A DNA stretch of 64,000 bases, taken from Centroberyx gerrardi (lineage: Eukaryota; Chordata; Actinopteri; Beryciformes; Berycidae). The stretch spans positions 10,638,621-10,702,620 of the forward strand of contig NC_136012.1 in assembly GCF_048128805.1 (NCBI RefSeq), given 5' to 3'. A program made the position numbers and the translations under genes. Each line of letters begins with the position of its first letter. Within the stretch, counting starts at the first letter, position 1. Positions 24,489 through 36,534 of the stretch are shown piece by piece. The notes under the pieces were generated by a model that was not told the DNA's origin, ran no database searches, and saw nothing but the letters and a program-made list of their open reading frames with translations.

Positions 24489-24512
24489 TGTGGTCTCCAG
24501 CGACATCTTGTG
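24489..24512 (-). promoter_or_regulatory. CSE/CTCF-like promoter element of V7 (A class)
   Basis: Same form as V2 (ATGTCGCTGGAGACCACA with a CACAAG flank), about 216 bp above the chosen ATG. Confidence 0.75.
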
Positions 24513-25247
24513 TTTATTTGATATACTATATTAGACACTAACACTAAACGACAGCACCACATCATAAGTTAAGTTTTTTTTATAAACATATAGCCCGAGT
24601 CTCAAGTGATCATTGGATTCGATGAAGTATGTTGATTGCAAAAAACGAAACAATAAACTAAACAGTGAAACAGACAAATAAACGTAGATATACATACATT
24701 AACTATCAGAGAAAAAAATAGTCACGTGTTAAAGAATAACTGCAATATAGTAAAAAAAAAAAAAAAGGGTATTAACTGTGATTTGTTTCACCACAAAATC
24801 CTACTTCATGTGTCAGCTCAAACAACCATCACCTGACAGTTCGTTTCAATATTGAACCAATACAGAAATGTGGAAATTAGGATTGGGTACCAATGTGGTG
24901 TTGCAATCCTTTTTATGCCCTCTTAGGCATCATGTCCCTGTTGTGAATGGCTATAATGCCAAGCATCTGTACCTACATGATCCTAAAAGAAAAAGCAGAC
25001 CTACACTGAAACTAACCCTTTGGATTGGCTGGATAAGATATTCTACAGCTTTGACGAGCGGCGGGCAGATTAGCTGTGCTTTGTTGAGCTTAATAAATAT
25101 TTTCATTTTTGAAATATACATAAGTGCAACGGAGAATGACACGAAGAAAATAATATGCGAATTTAACGAAAAGATTAAATGACTTTGACTCAAGCACACC
25201 GTTCTAGAATGTTTTGAACAATGGACAATCAAAAAACTCTGAGAGCT

Positions 25248-25268
25248 GTCAGCACCATGGAGAGCGCC
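25248..25268 (+). promoter_or_regulatory. RE1/NRSE behind V8
   Basis: Matches 18 of 21, with a perfect AGCGCC right end. It lies 351 bp beyond the donor. Confidence 0.8.
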
Positions 25269-25618
25269 ATTCCCATGAAGCAGGACCAAACGCAGACGAC
25301 TATGGATCATCTATTTTGTAAACTATTGTTGTTACCAATGGGCCAAGAAGTCAATGATAACTGGTTGCACAGTTGCACTAAAGGGAAGAACATTTAAGCA
25401 TACCAATGTTTTAATCAGCAATATTAAAAAGCTCTAAAACTCCCGGCCGACAAAGGTATATGAAAACGATGGAATATTATATTTTGTTTTGTTTTCAAAA
25501 ATGACAAGTATACTCTACCTTCTCTTTCTTAGGGTGAAGCGAAAACAATATAAATCTATGAATAAAATAAATTATACAGCTATTGGTAGCCTTGAATTTT
25601 ATGTGTCATCACTCTTAC

Positions 25619-27997
25619 CTTCTCTTTGCTGGGTAAAGTCTGAGTCCGGTTAAAAGTGTCTCCTCCGTTAATACTGATCAGCTCGGCATCTACAGGCGGA
25701 AACGGCGCGGGGAAAACCACTACGTCACTCTTCAGTGTGTCTGAGCTGAAACACACGTCATACTGCTGAGTAGATTTAGAGTAAGACCAGCTCCCGTCAG
25801 GGTGGGTGGTGATCATTGGGGCGCTGTACCTGCTGAAACTGCCGTCTGTCCTGTGGCATTTGACAGCTATTAAACTGATGAGGCTCAGTAGAAAGATCAC
25901 TGACACCGACACAATGGCGATCAGCAAATACAGGTTTAAATCAGAGAAGCTCTCCTCCTTTATCGGCACGTGTCTGAACTGAGTCTGGATGTCAGCTGTG
26001 CTTTCAACCACCACTACATCAATAGACACAGTAGCTGACAGGGAGGGTTCTCCGTTATCACAAACCAACACCACCAACGGGTGAGATTTCACGTCATTGT
26101 CACTCATTCGCCTCTTAGTCCTGATTTCCCCGGTGCTGGTTCCGATCCGGAAGAGGTTGGTTCCCTTGGGCTCAGAGATGTGATAAGAAAGCAGCGCATT
26201 GTAGCCAGAGTCTGCGTCTACAGCCCGGATCTTGGCCACAAAGTAGCCCGCTTCAGCAGAATAGGGAATGTTCTCACTGTTAACGGAGCCGTGCTCAGAA
26301 TAGGGCGCGAGAATCCCGGGACTGTTGTCATTCTCATCCAGGATTAAAACGTTCACAGTCACGTTGCTGCTGAGCGGAGGAACACCAGAGTCTGTGGCCT
26401 GAACCTGAAACTGGAACGTTTTCAACTCCTCAAAGTTGAAAGACTGCAGGCTGATTATATCTCCAGTCTCGGAGTTGATGTTTACCATTGAGGCTATGTG
26501 GGTGTTCTTCAGAGAATTATCAATCAAGGAATATGTTGTTTTTGCGTTTTCATTCAAATCTGCATCAAAGGTCGTCATAGTATGAATAACAGCTCCCACT
26601 GGACTATTCTCTTTCACATAAACATTAATAATAGGTTCCAGGAAACGAGGCGCATTGTCATTGACATCAGAAATGTGAACGGTAATAACGCTGGTGCTCG
26701 ATAGAGGCGGGGTCCCCTCATCTGTAGCTGTAATTGAGATATTATACTGGGAAACACTTTCTCTGTCAAGATGCCCGTCAACCAACAAGGAATAATAATT
26801 TTTATAGTTAGATTTTAATTTAAATGGCACGGAGCCAGTGAGCTTACAGTCTGTGAGGCCATTTTTGCCTCCATCTTTATCAGTTATAGTCACCAAAGCG
26901 ACAACTGTTCCTATTTCAGCGTCCTCTTTTACTGGACTCATGAGTGATGACACCAAGATTTCTGGAGAATTGTCATTGATATCAATAACTTCTACTAAAA
27001 TCTTGCCACGCGCACTGCGAGGAGGAGTCCCTTTGTCTCGTGCTTGCACACGAATTTCATACGCTTGAGTTTCCTCATAATCAATATTCCCCTTTACAGT
27101 AATTTCACCAGTTTCATCGTTCAGGGAAAATTTGTCATCTGGGTTTAAACGTCCCCCTTCTGTAAAAGTGTATAGAAGCTGACTATTGACACCTTCATCT
27201 AAGTCAGTAGCGCTCAGTGTTAATAATGTGGCTCCAATCTTTGCATTTTCAACAACCTGAACCTTGTAGAGAGGTTTACTAAACGATGGGGAATTATCAT
27301 TTACATCCATTATATTGACTATAATTTGTAATGAACCCGATCTAGCAGGTTTACCTCCATCTACAGCGGTCAGTGTGAGTTCAATAACAGCCTGTTTCTC
27401 TCTGTCTAAAGCTTTCTGCACCACCAATTCAGCAGACACACTCTGCTCTCCACTGCTCTGCACATCCACGGTGAAGTATTCATTTGAGCTCAGCTTGTAG
27501 CTCTTTACCGAGTTACTGCCTATGTCTGCGTCATGAGCTATTGGCAGTGGATACCTCTCCCCGGGAAATGAAGACTCATACACTTCAATTGCCTTTGTAT
27601 CCTCCAGAAAATATGGCGAATGGTCATTAATATCAAGAATATTAACCTCAATTCGATGGAGGTTCCGAGGATGACTCAATATGGCCTCTATATTTAAAGA
27701 GCACTTTATCGTATTAGGACAAAGCTCCTCTCGGTCTATCCTCTCGTTAACGAACAGAATTCCAGTTTTCTGATTTACCTCAAAATACCGCGTTTTATAC
27801 CCCGAGTTAATCCGAAGACCAGTGGATTCCAGTTCCTGCACATTGAGGTTTAAATCCTTAGCGAGATTCCCCACTACCGTGCCTTTGTTCACCTCCTCTG
27901 AAACTGAATAAGATATCTGAGCCGCAGACCAGTCACAGAGACAAAGCAGAGCGACAAACAGACCCCTAAAATAATCCCATTGTTCCAGAGCAGCCAT
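25619..27997 (-). CDS. Clustered protocadherin (gamma-like) variable exon V8, A class
   Basis: This variable exon has 793 codons, ATG ([12 protein letters not shown]) to AAG/gtaagag. It is the third member of the V3/V5/V8 set and again differs most at the start of EC2 ([20 protein letters not shown]), with DINDHSP at the EC1-EC2 linker as in V3. EC5 has [11 protein letters not shown] (K to Q), which is private. The tail ends [11 protein letters not shown], a form shared with V18 (V10 has LPSKDK) and not with V3 or V5, so the 3' end was exchanged with B-class genes. About 100 bp beyond the donor (25517-25540) a sequence resembling the exon terminus and donor is present. Its spacer to V9 is the third copy of the V3-V4 spacer, but shortened. 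Confidence 0.93.
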
Positions 27998-28212
27998 CGC
28001 TGTTTAATCACAAGAGACGAATCCAAGTTGCCGCATATGCACAAAAAAACATTAAAACAAACTGTTGTATATCCAATCTTGCTTATGGTCCAACCCTTCT
28101 CGCAACGACTCCATTCGACTGTTTCCTCTTTCCACAAAGAACTACGAGCTGATGACGTTTTCCTTTTTTCATGAACGGAGGAGGAGTTTTAGACACTGAA
28201 CGCATTATTTTC

Positions 28213-28236
28213 TGTGGTCTCCAGCGACACCACGTG
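28213..28236 (-). promoter_or_regulatory. CSE/CTCF-like promoter element of V8 (A class)
   Basis: Identical to the V3 and V5 elements, about 216 bp above the ATG. Confidence 0.78.
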
Positions 28237-28731
28237 TTTCTTTGGTATACAATTTAGATAGCCCAAAAGAGAAGAGGAAGTGTTCGTTATGTCTAATGAA
28301 CTGCATTAATGAGAAACAACTATGTTGAACCAAACCACCATAATTAATGGGTGAAGAGCTCACCTCTAAATAGAAAAGAGATTAAACTCATAATATCAGT
28401 AAATCAAACCATATAGAGAGTAACTAAAGTTCAGCTTGCTATTCATTAATACAATATTGATTCACATTATTCTCTAGGTGTTTTACATGCTCGTTGCCTC
28501 TAAGCAATTCATATTATTCATGAAGAAGACATGAGATTATCTGCTAAGAACTGATCTTAAACAACAATTTAAGGACCACGGACACCATATGAATCTCAAC
28601 TCGTTGTTATGAAAAGACCCCAACATAGTATTGCCCAGATGGGCAGGTTAGGAAGTTGGTTGAGAGGTCCAGTGGTGTATAAAAGTTCTGTGTTACAAAT
28701 GAATGTAGTATTGTTGAGAAGAGAAGAGTGG

Positions 28732-28752
28732 TTCAGCACCACGGACAGCGAC
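28732..28752 (+). promoter_or_regulatory. RE1/NRSE behind V9
   Basis: Matches 20 of 21 (C20 is A). It lies 379 bp beyond the donor. It is the third copy of the V4/V6 site, but the adjacent purine repeat is contracted. Confidence 0.9.
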
Positions 28753-29130
28753 TCAGTGTAATTTACATGCATGTACTGCCATTCCTTGATGATTAAATTG
28801 TTGAAGTGACGAAGTCGCTAAAAGATCATAAAATATTCCGTGGAAAGTATTCACATTGGTTATATGATTTTTTTCCCAAAAAAATTGTACAAGCCATCCC
28901 CGTAACAGTAATGTTCAGCACTCATTAATTCCCTTGTACACCTTTCTATTGCGTAACAGAAATAACTTTATTTTTAATTTACAGTCTGCAAGGGTGTATG
29001 TATGACGTTAGTGTTCTTATCGCTGTGTGTAAAAAAAAAATAAAAAACACATATAATGCGTTCAACCAAAGGTTTAACTAAGAGGCTGCACCCAGTTGAG
29101 AAAACTATTCTAAGACGAGGCATGGCTTAC

Positions 29131-31509
29131 CTTATCTTTGTTGGGTAAAGTCTGATTCCGGTTAAAAGTGTCTCCTCCGTTAATACTGATCAGCTCCGCA
29201 TCTACAGGCGGAAAAGGCGCGGGGAAAACCACTACGTCACTCTTCAGTGTGTCTGAGCTGAAACACACGTCATACTGCTGAGTAGATTTAGAGTAAGACC
29301 AGCTCCCGTCAGGGTGGGTGGTGATCATTGGGGCGCTGTACCTGCTGAAACTGCCGTCTGTCCTGTGGCATTTGACAGCTATTAAACTGATGAAGCTCAG
29401 TAGAAAGATCACTGACACCGACACAATGGCGATCAGCAAATACAGGTTTAAATCAGAGAAGATCTCCTCCTTTATCGGCACGTGTCTGAACTGAGTCTGG
29501 ATGTCAGCTGTGCTTTCAACCACCACTACATCAATAGACACAGTAGCTGACAGGGAGGGTTCTCCGTTATCACAAACCAACACCACCAACGGGTGAGATT
29601 TCACGTCATTGTCACTCATTCGCCTCTTAGTCCTGATTTCCCCGGTGCTGGTTCCGATTCGGAAGAGGTTGGTTCCCTTGGGCTCAGAGATGTGATAAGA
29701 AAGCAGCGCATTGTAGCCAGAGTCTGCGTCTACAGCCCGGATCTTGGCCACAAAGTAGCCCGCTTCAGCAGAATAGGGAATGTTCTCACTGTTAACGGAG
29801 CCGTGCTCAGAATAGGGCGCGAGAATCCCGGGACTGTTGTCATTCTCATCCAGGATAAAAACGTTCACAGTCACGTTGCTGCTGAGCGGAGGAACACCAG
29901 AGTCTGTGGCCTGAACTTTAAACTGGAACGTTTTTATCTCCTCAAAGTTAAAAGACTGCAGGCTGACTATATCTCCAGTCTCTGAGTTGATATTTACTAT
30001 TGTAGACAGCGGCAGTGAGTTACTATTACTGTCTAAAAATGAATAGCTCACCTGACTGTTTTCACTGACGTCAGCATCAAATGCAGTCACTGTTTTAATA
30101 ATTGTTCCTTTTTGACTGTTCTCTTTCACATAAACATGAATTAAAGGCTCCGAAAAAAGCGGTGCGTTGTCATTGACATCAGAAACGTGAACTGTAATAA
30201 CGCTGGTGCTAGAGAGAGCTGGGGTACCTTCATCAGTAGCTGTGATGGTGACGTTGTATTGGGGAGTTATTTCTCTGTCTAGAGGCTCGCCAACTACTAA
30301 AGAATAATAATCTTTATAATTTGTCTCTAATTTGAGAGGGACATTATTTGCGATCTCGCATTTTACTTCACCGTTTTTGCCTCCATCTCTGTCGAGAACT
30401 GACACAAGTGCAATAGCCGTGCCAACTTTCGCGTCCTCCTTCACTGTATTGAGTAGCGACGTCACAGTGATCTCAGGAGCATTGTCATTTAGGTCCACCA
30501 CCTCTACTAGTACTTTACACTGTGCTGCCAATGGAGGTTGGCCTTTGTCACTAGCCTGCACACGGATCTCAAAAGCAGGATTTGTTTCGAAGTTAATTCT
30601 TCCTTTAACTGTTAATATCCCTGTTTCCGAATCAATTTCAAAGATTTCCAAGACATGATCTTGATCTTTTGAACTCAAAGAATACGAAATGTCCCTGTTT
30701 GTTCCCTCATCGGCGTCTGTTGCAGTTACAGTTAATACTGTAGTGCCAAGCGGTACATTTTCTGTAATACTTGTTTTATACAAGGTTTTGGTAAACACTG
30801 GGATGTTATCATTGATGTCCAAAACATTGATTATTATCTCTGATGTGCCTGATTTTGGAGGTGCTCCCCCATCTAGAGCGGTCAGTGTGAGTTTAATAAC
30901 AGGCTGTTTTTCTCGGTCTAATGCTTTCTGTAGCACCAACTCAGCAGACACACTCTGCCCTTTGTGCACCGCTAAAGAAAAATATTCATTGGGATTTAGC
31001 TTGTATGTACTGATACCATTTTTCCCTACATCGGCATCGTAGGCTGACAGCACATGGAATGTAGCCCCCGGGAATATGCTCTCAGCTACGTCGATAGTTT
31101 GTGATTTGGCACTGAAGGATGGGTAATTATCATTTACATCAAGAATATTAATTTCAGTGCGGTAAAGTTTCAATGGATTATTAATCACTGCCTCTACATT
31201 TATTGTACATTTTGTAGCTTTCGCACAGAGCTCCTCTCTGTCTATTCTCTCACTGACGTAGAGAACACCAGTCTTAAGGTTTACCTCGAAATATTTTTTC
31301 TTTGATCCGGTAACAATCTGAAACATACGGGACTCCAAATCCTGGACATTGAGGTTAAGATCCTTAGCGATATTTCCAACAGAAGTCCCTGGGTTTACCT
31401 CCTCTGAGACGGAGTAGGTGAGCTGCCCGGACACTGATTCCCAGTAACACTCCAGCAAAACAAGAACTAAATATATCCCAATAGAGCTCCATCTACTCGG
31501 TAAATGCAT
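29131..31509 (-). CDS. Clustered protocadherin (gamma-like) variable exon V9, B class, mosaic
   Basis: This variable exon has 793 codons. The start is the ATG of [11 protein letters not shown], as in V10; the frame opens six codons higher only at a TTG. The donor is AAG/gtaagcc. The protein looks mosaic. The signal peptide ([13 protein letters not shown]) is V10-like, while EC2-EC3 ([27 protein letters not shown], then [13 protein letters not shown]) match V13, V14 and V17. The EC6 stem has EEIFSDLN (S to I), shared only with V17. Private changes are LLSFISLIA in the membrane helix and [11 protein letters not shown] at the tail end. EC4 has VVGEPLDRE in place of VVDGPLDRE. The RE1 behind it matches 20 of 21. 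Confidence 0.93.
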
Positions 31510-31734
31510 AATTCCATAAAACGACAATAAAGCATAGATCCTAATGTCGATGTTTCCGTCGCGTATTCAGGCCAAGATGACAGTAATGGGAATTATATGC
31601 AAGCTATCAGTAGGATTGCTCCTCGTTCCGTTCCGTCTCGCTCTGCTTCTCATTCTAACAAAGCCCTGAGAAAAATGATTACCCCTTGAATCTGGGAGGG
31701 GCATCAAGAGCTCAACGAGGAGGTCTCAAAGTTA

Positions 31735-31758
31735 TGGTCTACAGTGTCGCCACATGGT
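31735..31758 (-). promoter_or_regulatory. CSE/CTCF-like promoter element of V9 (B class)
   Basis: The minus strand reads ACCATGTGGCGACACTGTAG then ACCA, about 226 bp above the ATG. It has CATGTGG where V4 has CACGTGG. Confidence 0.73.
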
Positions 31759-31910
31759 CATTTGAAATAACTACAATGACTATAAATGAACACACTGAAA
31801 TAACATGCTGTCTTTTAAATCCCCACCACTGAAAACCTTCCAATATCAACGAAAAACAAGCGATCGTTAATGCGTAAAATATCATTAGGATCATTTAAGT
31901 TAGCACAGTC

Positions 31911-31931
31911 TGAAGAACCATGGACAGAGCA
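31911..31931 (+). promoter_or_regulatory. Weak RE1-like site, V9-V10 spacer
   Basis: Matches 15 of 21; the right half GGACAGAGC is good and the left half poor. It is the distal partner of the site at 32265. Confidence 0.35.
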
Positions 31932-32264
31932 TTATGCTGCAGTTTTAAATAATGACTAGGAACACACTTGAAGATGTGTCAATAGTCATAAAATAGTGTG
32001 GATCTATTCGGGTTAACAAATAACAAAACGTTTTGCCTTCTTCGCTAAAACAGGAAAAGGGGCAAGTGATGTTTGCCTTGGTGTACATAACCTAAAACCT
32101 TCGGGAACGGATGAAAGATGACAGTTCATATACACACTGACATTAGATAAGGCTTCACGTCTAACGTCATTACACATAAAAGCTATCATTATCATAGACA
32201 ATACAGCATTTCATCTTCTTTGGTAACTTTCGTTTGCCAGGTTAACAACGGTTAGAGGCTTGCA

Positions 32265-32285
32265 TTCAGCACCACAGACAGCGCT
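32265..32285 (+). promoter_or_regulatory. RE1/NRSE behind V10
   Basis: Matches 19 of 21. It lies 1,041 bp beyond the V10 donor, the longest donor-to-RE1 distance in the window. Confidence 0.85.
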
Positions 32286-33325
32286 ATTTCCAATAAGATC
32301 AGAGAGGAAAAAGCAAAGTAGTATACAGCCCCTCTCCAGACACTTTACAAACAAGATTTTCAATCAGACCTTGCAAGGAAAAGAACTGAGACCAAACTAT
32401 TTGCAAATAATTCTTTGTTTAACCTGAATGGAAATATCACATTTATGGTGTCACACACAGGTACTTACAATGAGTTTGTGAACGTTTTGACAATCACAGA
32501 AACGTATTTAAAAGACCATTTATAAAAGGCTTGAGACTACTTTTCGGCGAATTGCTGTTTACTTGACCATGTCAGAATTGTCCTCATCTAGACCCCAGTC
32601 ACCCGTAACACAAAAAAGGTCATAAAACACATGCAGCTAATCATTTCAAATCACTACCTATGTAGGTCTGTTTCTGTGGGAAATAAAAGTCCATTGCACA
32701 ATAATTCATAAATATGGAGGATTACATCATAATAAATATACGGAAGCCTTGATCTTCACTTAGCTAATAGCATCAATAATATATCATTGTGAGTTTAACT
32801 TTCATTTCCTAAAAGTAGATGTCAAGCTTTTCAAAAAGAGTATATCTCATTATGAAAAAAACAACATACAATTATATTTTACCAAGGTCTGCTACTACAT
32901 TCGTTTTCAAGGAAAAGTAAGAGCACTCAATGAAAGTCTCAGCTATTCTTTACATTATTTTCCCCAGCTGTACACCTCAATGTCATTTTGACTGTGAATG
33001 TCAAGGGTGAATAATCACACATTTTTTGTGATGACGCGTTCTGAGAGAAGTATAGACACGTGGATCAGATAAGGGCGTCAATGGGACACACCTTTGGAAA
33101 AAAATGAGTAAATCACGTCATGTGGACACATTCTGCAAATGCAAAGTGCTCACTCCTGGCGCAAAAAAAGAAGTATAAATATGAATTGTCGTCTTCCTTG
33201 TTGAGGGATACACAATAAAATGAAACCCCTTCGATCGTTTCAATTACAATGTTTGGGAGCTGCCAACTCAAAACTTTCGAAAGAACAAACTATATAATTA
33301 ATGTATCTGGTTTGTATGCCCTTAC

Positions 33326-35707
33326 CTTATCTTTGCTGGGTAAAGTCTGAGTCCGGTTAAAAGTGTCTCCTCCGTTAATACTGATCAGCTCGGCATCTAC
33401 AGGCGGAAACGGCGCGGGGAAAACCACTACGTCACTCTTCAGTGTGTCTGAGCTGAAACACACGTCATACTGCTGAGTAGATTTAGAGTAAGACCAGCTC
33501 CCGTCAGGGTGGGTGGTGATCATTGGGGCGCTGTACCTGCTGAAACTGCCGTCTGTCCTGTGGCATTTGACAGCTATTAAACTGACGAGGCTCAGTAGAA
33601 AGATCACTGACACCGACACAATGGCGATCAGCAAATACAGGTTTAAATCAGAGAAGCTCTCCTCCTTTATCGGCACGTGTCTGAACTGAGTCTGGATGTC
33701 AGCTGTGCTTTCAACCACCACTACATCAATAGACACAGTAGCTGACAGGGAGGGTTCTCCGTTATCACAAACCAACACCACCAACGGGTGAGATTTCACG
33801 TCATTGTCACTCATTCGCCTCTTAGTCCTGATTTCCCCGGTGCTGGTTCCGATTCGGAAGAGGTTGGTTCCCTTGGGCTCAGAGATGTGATAAGAAAGCA
33901 GCGCATTGTAGCCAGAGTCTGCGTCTACAGCCCGGATCTTGGCCACAAAGTAGCCCGCTTCAGCAGAATAGGGAATGTTCTCACTGTTAACGGAGCCGTG
34001 CTCAGAATAGGGCGCGAGAATCCCGGGACTGTTGTCATTCTCATCCAGGATAAAAACGTTCACAGTCACGTTGCTGCTGAGCGGAGGAACACCAGAGTCT
34101 GTGGCCTGAACTTTAAACTGGAACGTTTTTAACTCCTCGTAGTTAAAAGACTGCAGGCTGACTATATCTCCAGTTTCTGAGTTGATATTTACCATTGTAG
34201 ACAGCGGCAGTGAGTTACTATTGCTGTCTAAAAATGAATAGCTCACCTGGGCGTTTTCACTGACGTCAGCATCAACTGCAGTCATTGTTTTAATAATTGT
34301 TCCTACTTGACTGTTCTCTTTTACATAAATATTAATTAAGGCCTCTGAAAAATGCGGTGCGTTGTCATTGACATCAGACACATGCACAGTAATAACACTG
34401 ATGTTCGAGAGAGGCGGACTCCCTTCATCAGTAGCTGAAATGGTGACATTGTACTGGGGAGTGATTTCTCTGTCAAGAGGCCCGTCAACCACTAAAGAAT
34501 AATAGTTTTTGTAATTTGTCTCTAATTTGAACGGGACGTTATTTAAGACTTCGCACTTCACTTCACCATTTTTGCCACCATCTGTGTCGAGAACTGATAC
34601 AAGCGCAACAGCAGTACCTACTTTAGCGTCCTCCATCACTCTATTGAGCAGTGACGTCACAGTGATTTCAGGAGCATTGTCATTTAGATCAATTATTTCC
34701 ACCAGTACTTTACAATGAGCGGACATCGGTGGTTGACCTTTGTCTCTGGCCTCTGCACGGATCTCAAAAGCTCGTCTGTCCTCGAAGTCGATTTTGCCTT
34801 TCACTGAAATTATCCCCGTGTCAGGGTCAATTCTGAAAATGTCAAGAATATGGTCTTGATCTTTACTACGAAGAGAATATACTATTTCACTGTTTGTGCC
34901 TTCATCAGTGTCAGTCGCATTTAAAGTGAAGACTGCCGTCCCAATGGGTATGTTTTCAATCATTTTAACTTTGTATAAAGTACTGCTGAATATCGGTGCG
35001 TTATCATTAATATCTAGAATATGTATTTCGATCTCTGATGTGCCTGATTTTGGTGGATTTCCCCCGTCTATCGCGGTTAAAATGAGCTGTATTGTTGGCT
35101 GTTTCTCACGGTCTAGGGCTTTCTGCAGCACTAATTCAGCAGATATACTCTCCCCTCCTTTGTGTGTGGCAAGAGAGAAGTATTCGTTAGGACTGAGCTT
35201 ATACGTGCTGACACCATTCTTGCCCACATCCGCATCGGTTGCCTCTGATAAAGCGAATTTAAATCCCGGTAAAGTGTTCTCTGCAATGTCCAATATTTGT
35301 GATTTTGTGTTGAAACACGGAGAATTGTCATTAACATCTCTAATATCTATTTCCACACGGTAAAGCTTTAATGGATTGTTTATCACAGCCTCTACGCTTA
35401 CCGTGCATTTGGGTTCATCTGCACAGAGATCCTCTCTGTCTATTCTCTCATTGACGTAGAGAAAACCAGTCTTAAGATTTACCTCGAAATATTTTCTCTT
35501 TGATCCGGTAACAATCTGAAACATACGGGACTCTAAATCCTGTAAATTGAGGTTTAGATCCTTAGCGATATTTCCAACAGAAGTCCCCGGGTTTACCTCC
35601 TCTGAGACGGAGTAGGTGAGCTGCGCGGACACCGATTCCCAGTAACACTCCAGCAAAACAAGAGCTAGATATATCCCAATAGAGCTCCATCTACTCGGTA
35701 AATGCAT
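33326..35707 (-). CDS. Clustered protocadherin (gamma-like) variable exon V10, B class
   Basis: This variable exon has 794 codons, from the ATG of [11 protein letters not shown] to AAG/gtaaggg. The signal ends SVSAQLTYS, where all other B-class genes have S-G-Q. EC4 shares the V6 block ([34 protein letters not shown]) but reads [12 protein letters not shown] where the others have [14 protein letters not shown]1 has [12 protein letters not shown]. The membrane helix has LLSLVSLIA (I to V), private. The tail ends [11 protein letters not shown]. Behind it lies the longest spacer of the window, with two RE1-like sites 350 bp apart. It is clearly related to V9 in the signal peptide but to V6 in EC4. 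Confidence 0.93.
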
Positions 35708-35937
35708 AATTCCACAAAACGAGAATAAAGCATAGATCCTAATGTCGATGTTTCCGACGGTTATTCAGGCCAAGATGGTCGTAATGGGAGCCAAATTACA
35801 TGTAAGCTATCAGTAGGATTGGTCCTCGTTCCGTTCCGTCTCACTCTGCTTCTCATTCTAACAAAGCCCTGAGAAAAATGATTACCCCTTGAATCTGGGA
35901 GGGGCATCAAGAGCTCAACGAGGAGGTCTCAATGTTA

Positions 35938-35961
35938 TGGTCTACAGTGTCACCACATGGT
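35938..35961 (-). promoter_or_regulatory. CSE/CTCF-like promoter element of V10 (B class)
   Basis: The minus strand reads ACCATGTGGTGACACTGTAG then ACCA, about 231 bp above the ATG. Relative to V9 the last CpG (GGCGAC) has become GGTGAC, as expected from CpG decay. Confidence 0.73.
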
Positions 35962-36121
35962 CATTTGAAATAACTACAATGACTATAAATCAACAGACTG
36001 AAATAACATTCACCACCACTGAAATCCATCCAATTTGAATGCTAAACCAAAAACTAAGTATTTTCAATTGGTTATTTTTCACTAGGCTCATTTAAGTTGG
36101 CACAGTATGATCGCCATCTAT

Positions 36122-36142
36122 TTCAGCACCATGGATAGAGCA
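36122..36142 (+). promoter_or_regulatory. RE1-like site, V10-V11 spacer (distal)
   Basis: Matches 17 of 21 with a perfect left half. It is paralogous in position to the weak site at 31911. Confidence 0.65.
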
Positions 36143-36513
36143 ATGTTATGCCGGTACCGTGTTGAAGCAATGACCAAGAACAAACTTGAAGCGAGGTGAT
36201 ATATCAATAGACATAACAATTGTATGTCTCTGAAGAAAAAAAGAAATGTTTGGAGTAACAAATAACAAGAACAAATTTTGGTTTCTTCACCAAAACATAA
36301 AAACAAACTGGGGCAAGTAATGTTCACCTGGGGGTACATGGCCTAAAACCTTAAGGAACGAATGATAGATGATGATTTACAGCACAAAATTACATTACAT
36401 AAGGCTTCACATACTACGTCAATAAACATTAAAGCCATCACAATCTTAGACAAGGTGGCATTGCTTTCTTCTTTGATAAGTTTTGGTTGTTTAACAACTG
36501 TCATAGGCTTGCA

Positions 36514-36534
36514 TTCAGCATCATAGACAGCGCT
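36514..36534 (+). promoter_or_regulatory. RE1-like site behind V11 (proximal)
   Basis: Matches 17 of 21; the right half GACAGCGC is intact and two central bases differ. It is a duplicate of the 32265 site, 732 bp beyond the donor. Confidence 0.65.

Larger units (their letters stand above)
24274..25618. other. Spacer V7-V8
   Basis: V7 promoter on the left and V8 RE1 on the right. Includes a run of A near 24752 and, at 25517-25540, a short sequence like the exon terminus plus donor. Confidence 0.75.
27998..29130. other. Spacer V8-V9 (duplicated spacer, copy 3)
   Basis: Third copy of the V3-V4 spacer, shortened on the right where about 100 bp before the TATGACGTTAGTG motif are missing. Carries the V8 promoter and a 20/21 RE1. 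Confidence 0.8.
31510..33325. other. Spacer V9-V10, the longest
   Basis: V9 promoter on the left and two RE1-like sites. The stretch 32600-33000 is AT-rich and mostly absent from the related V10-V11 spacer. No coding sequence recognised. Confidence 0.75.
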
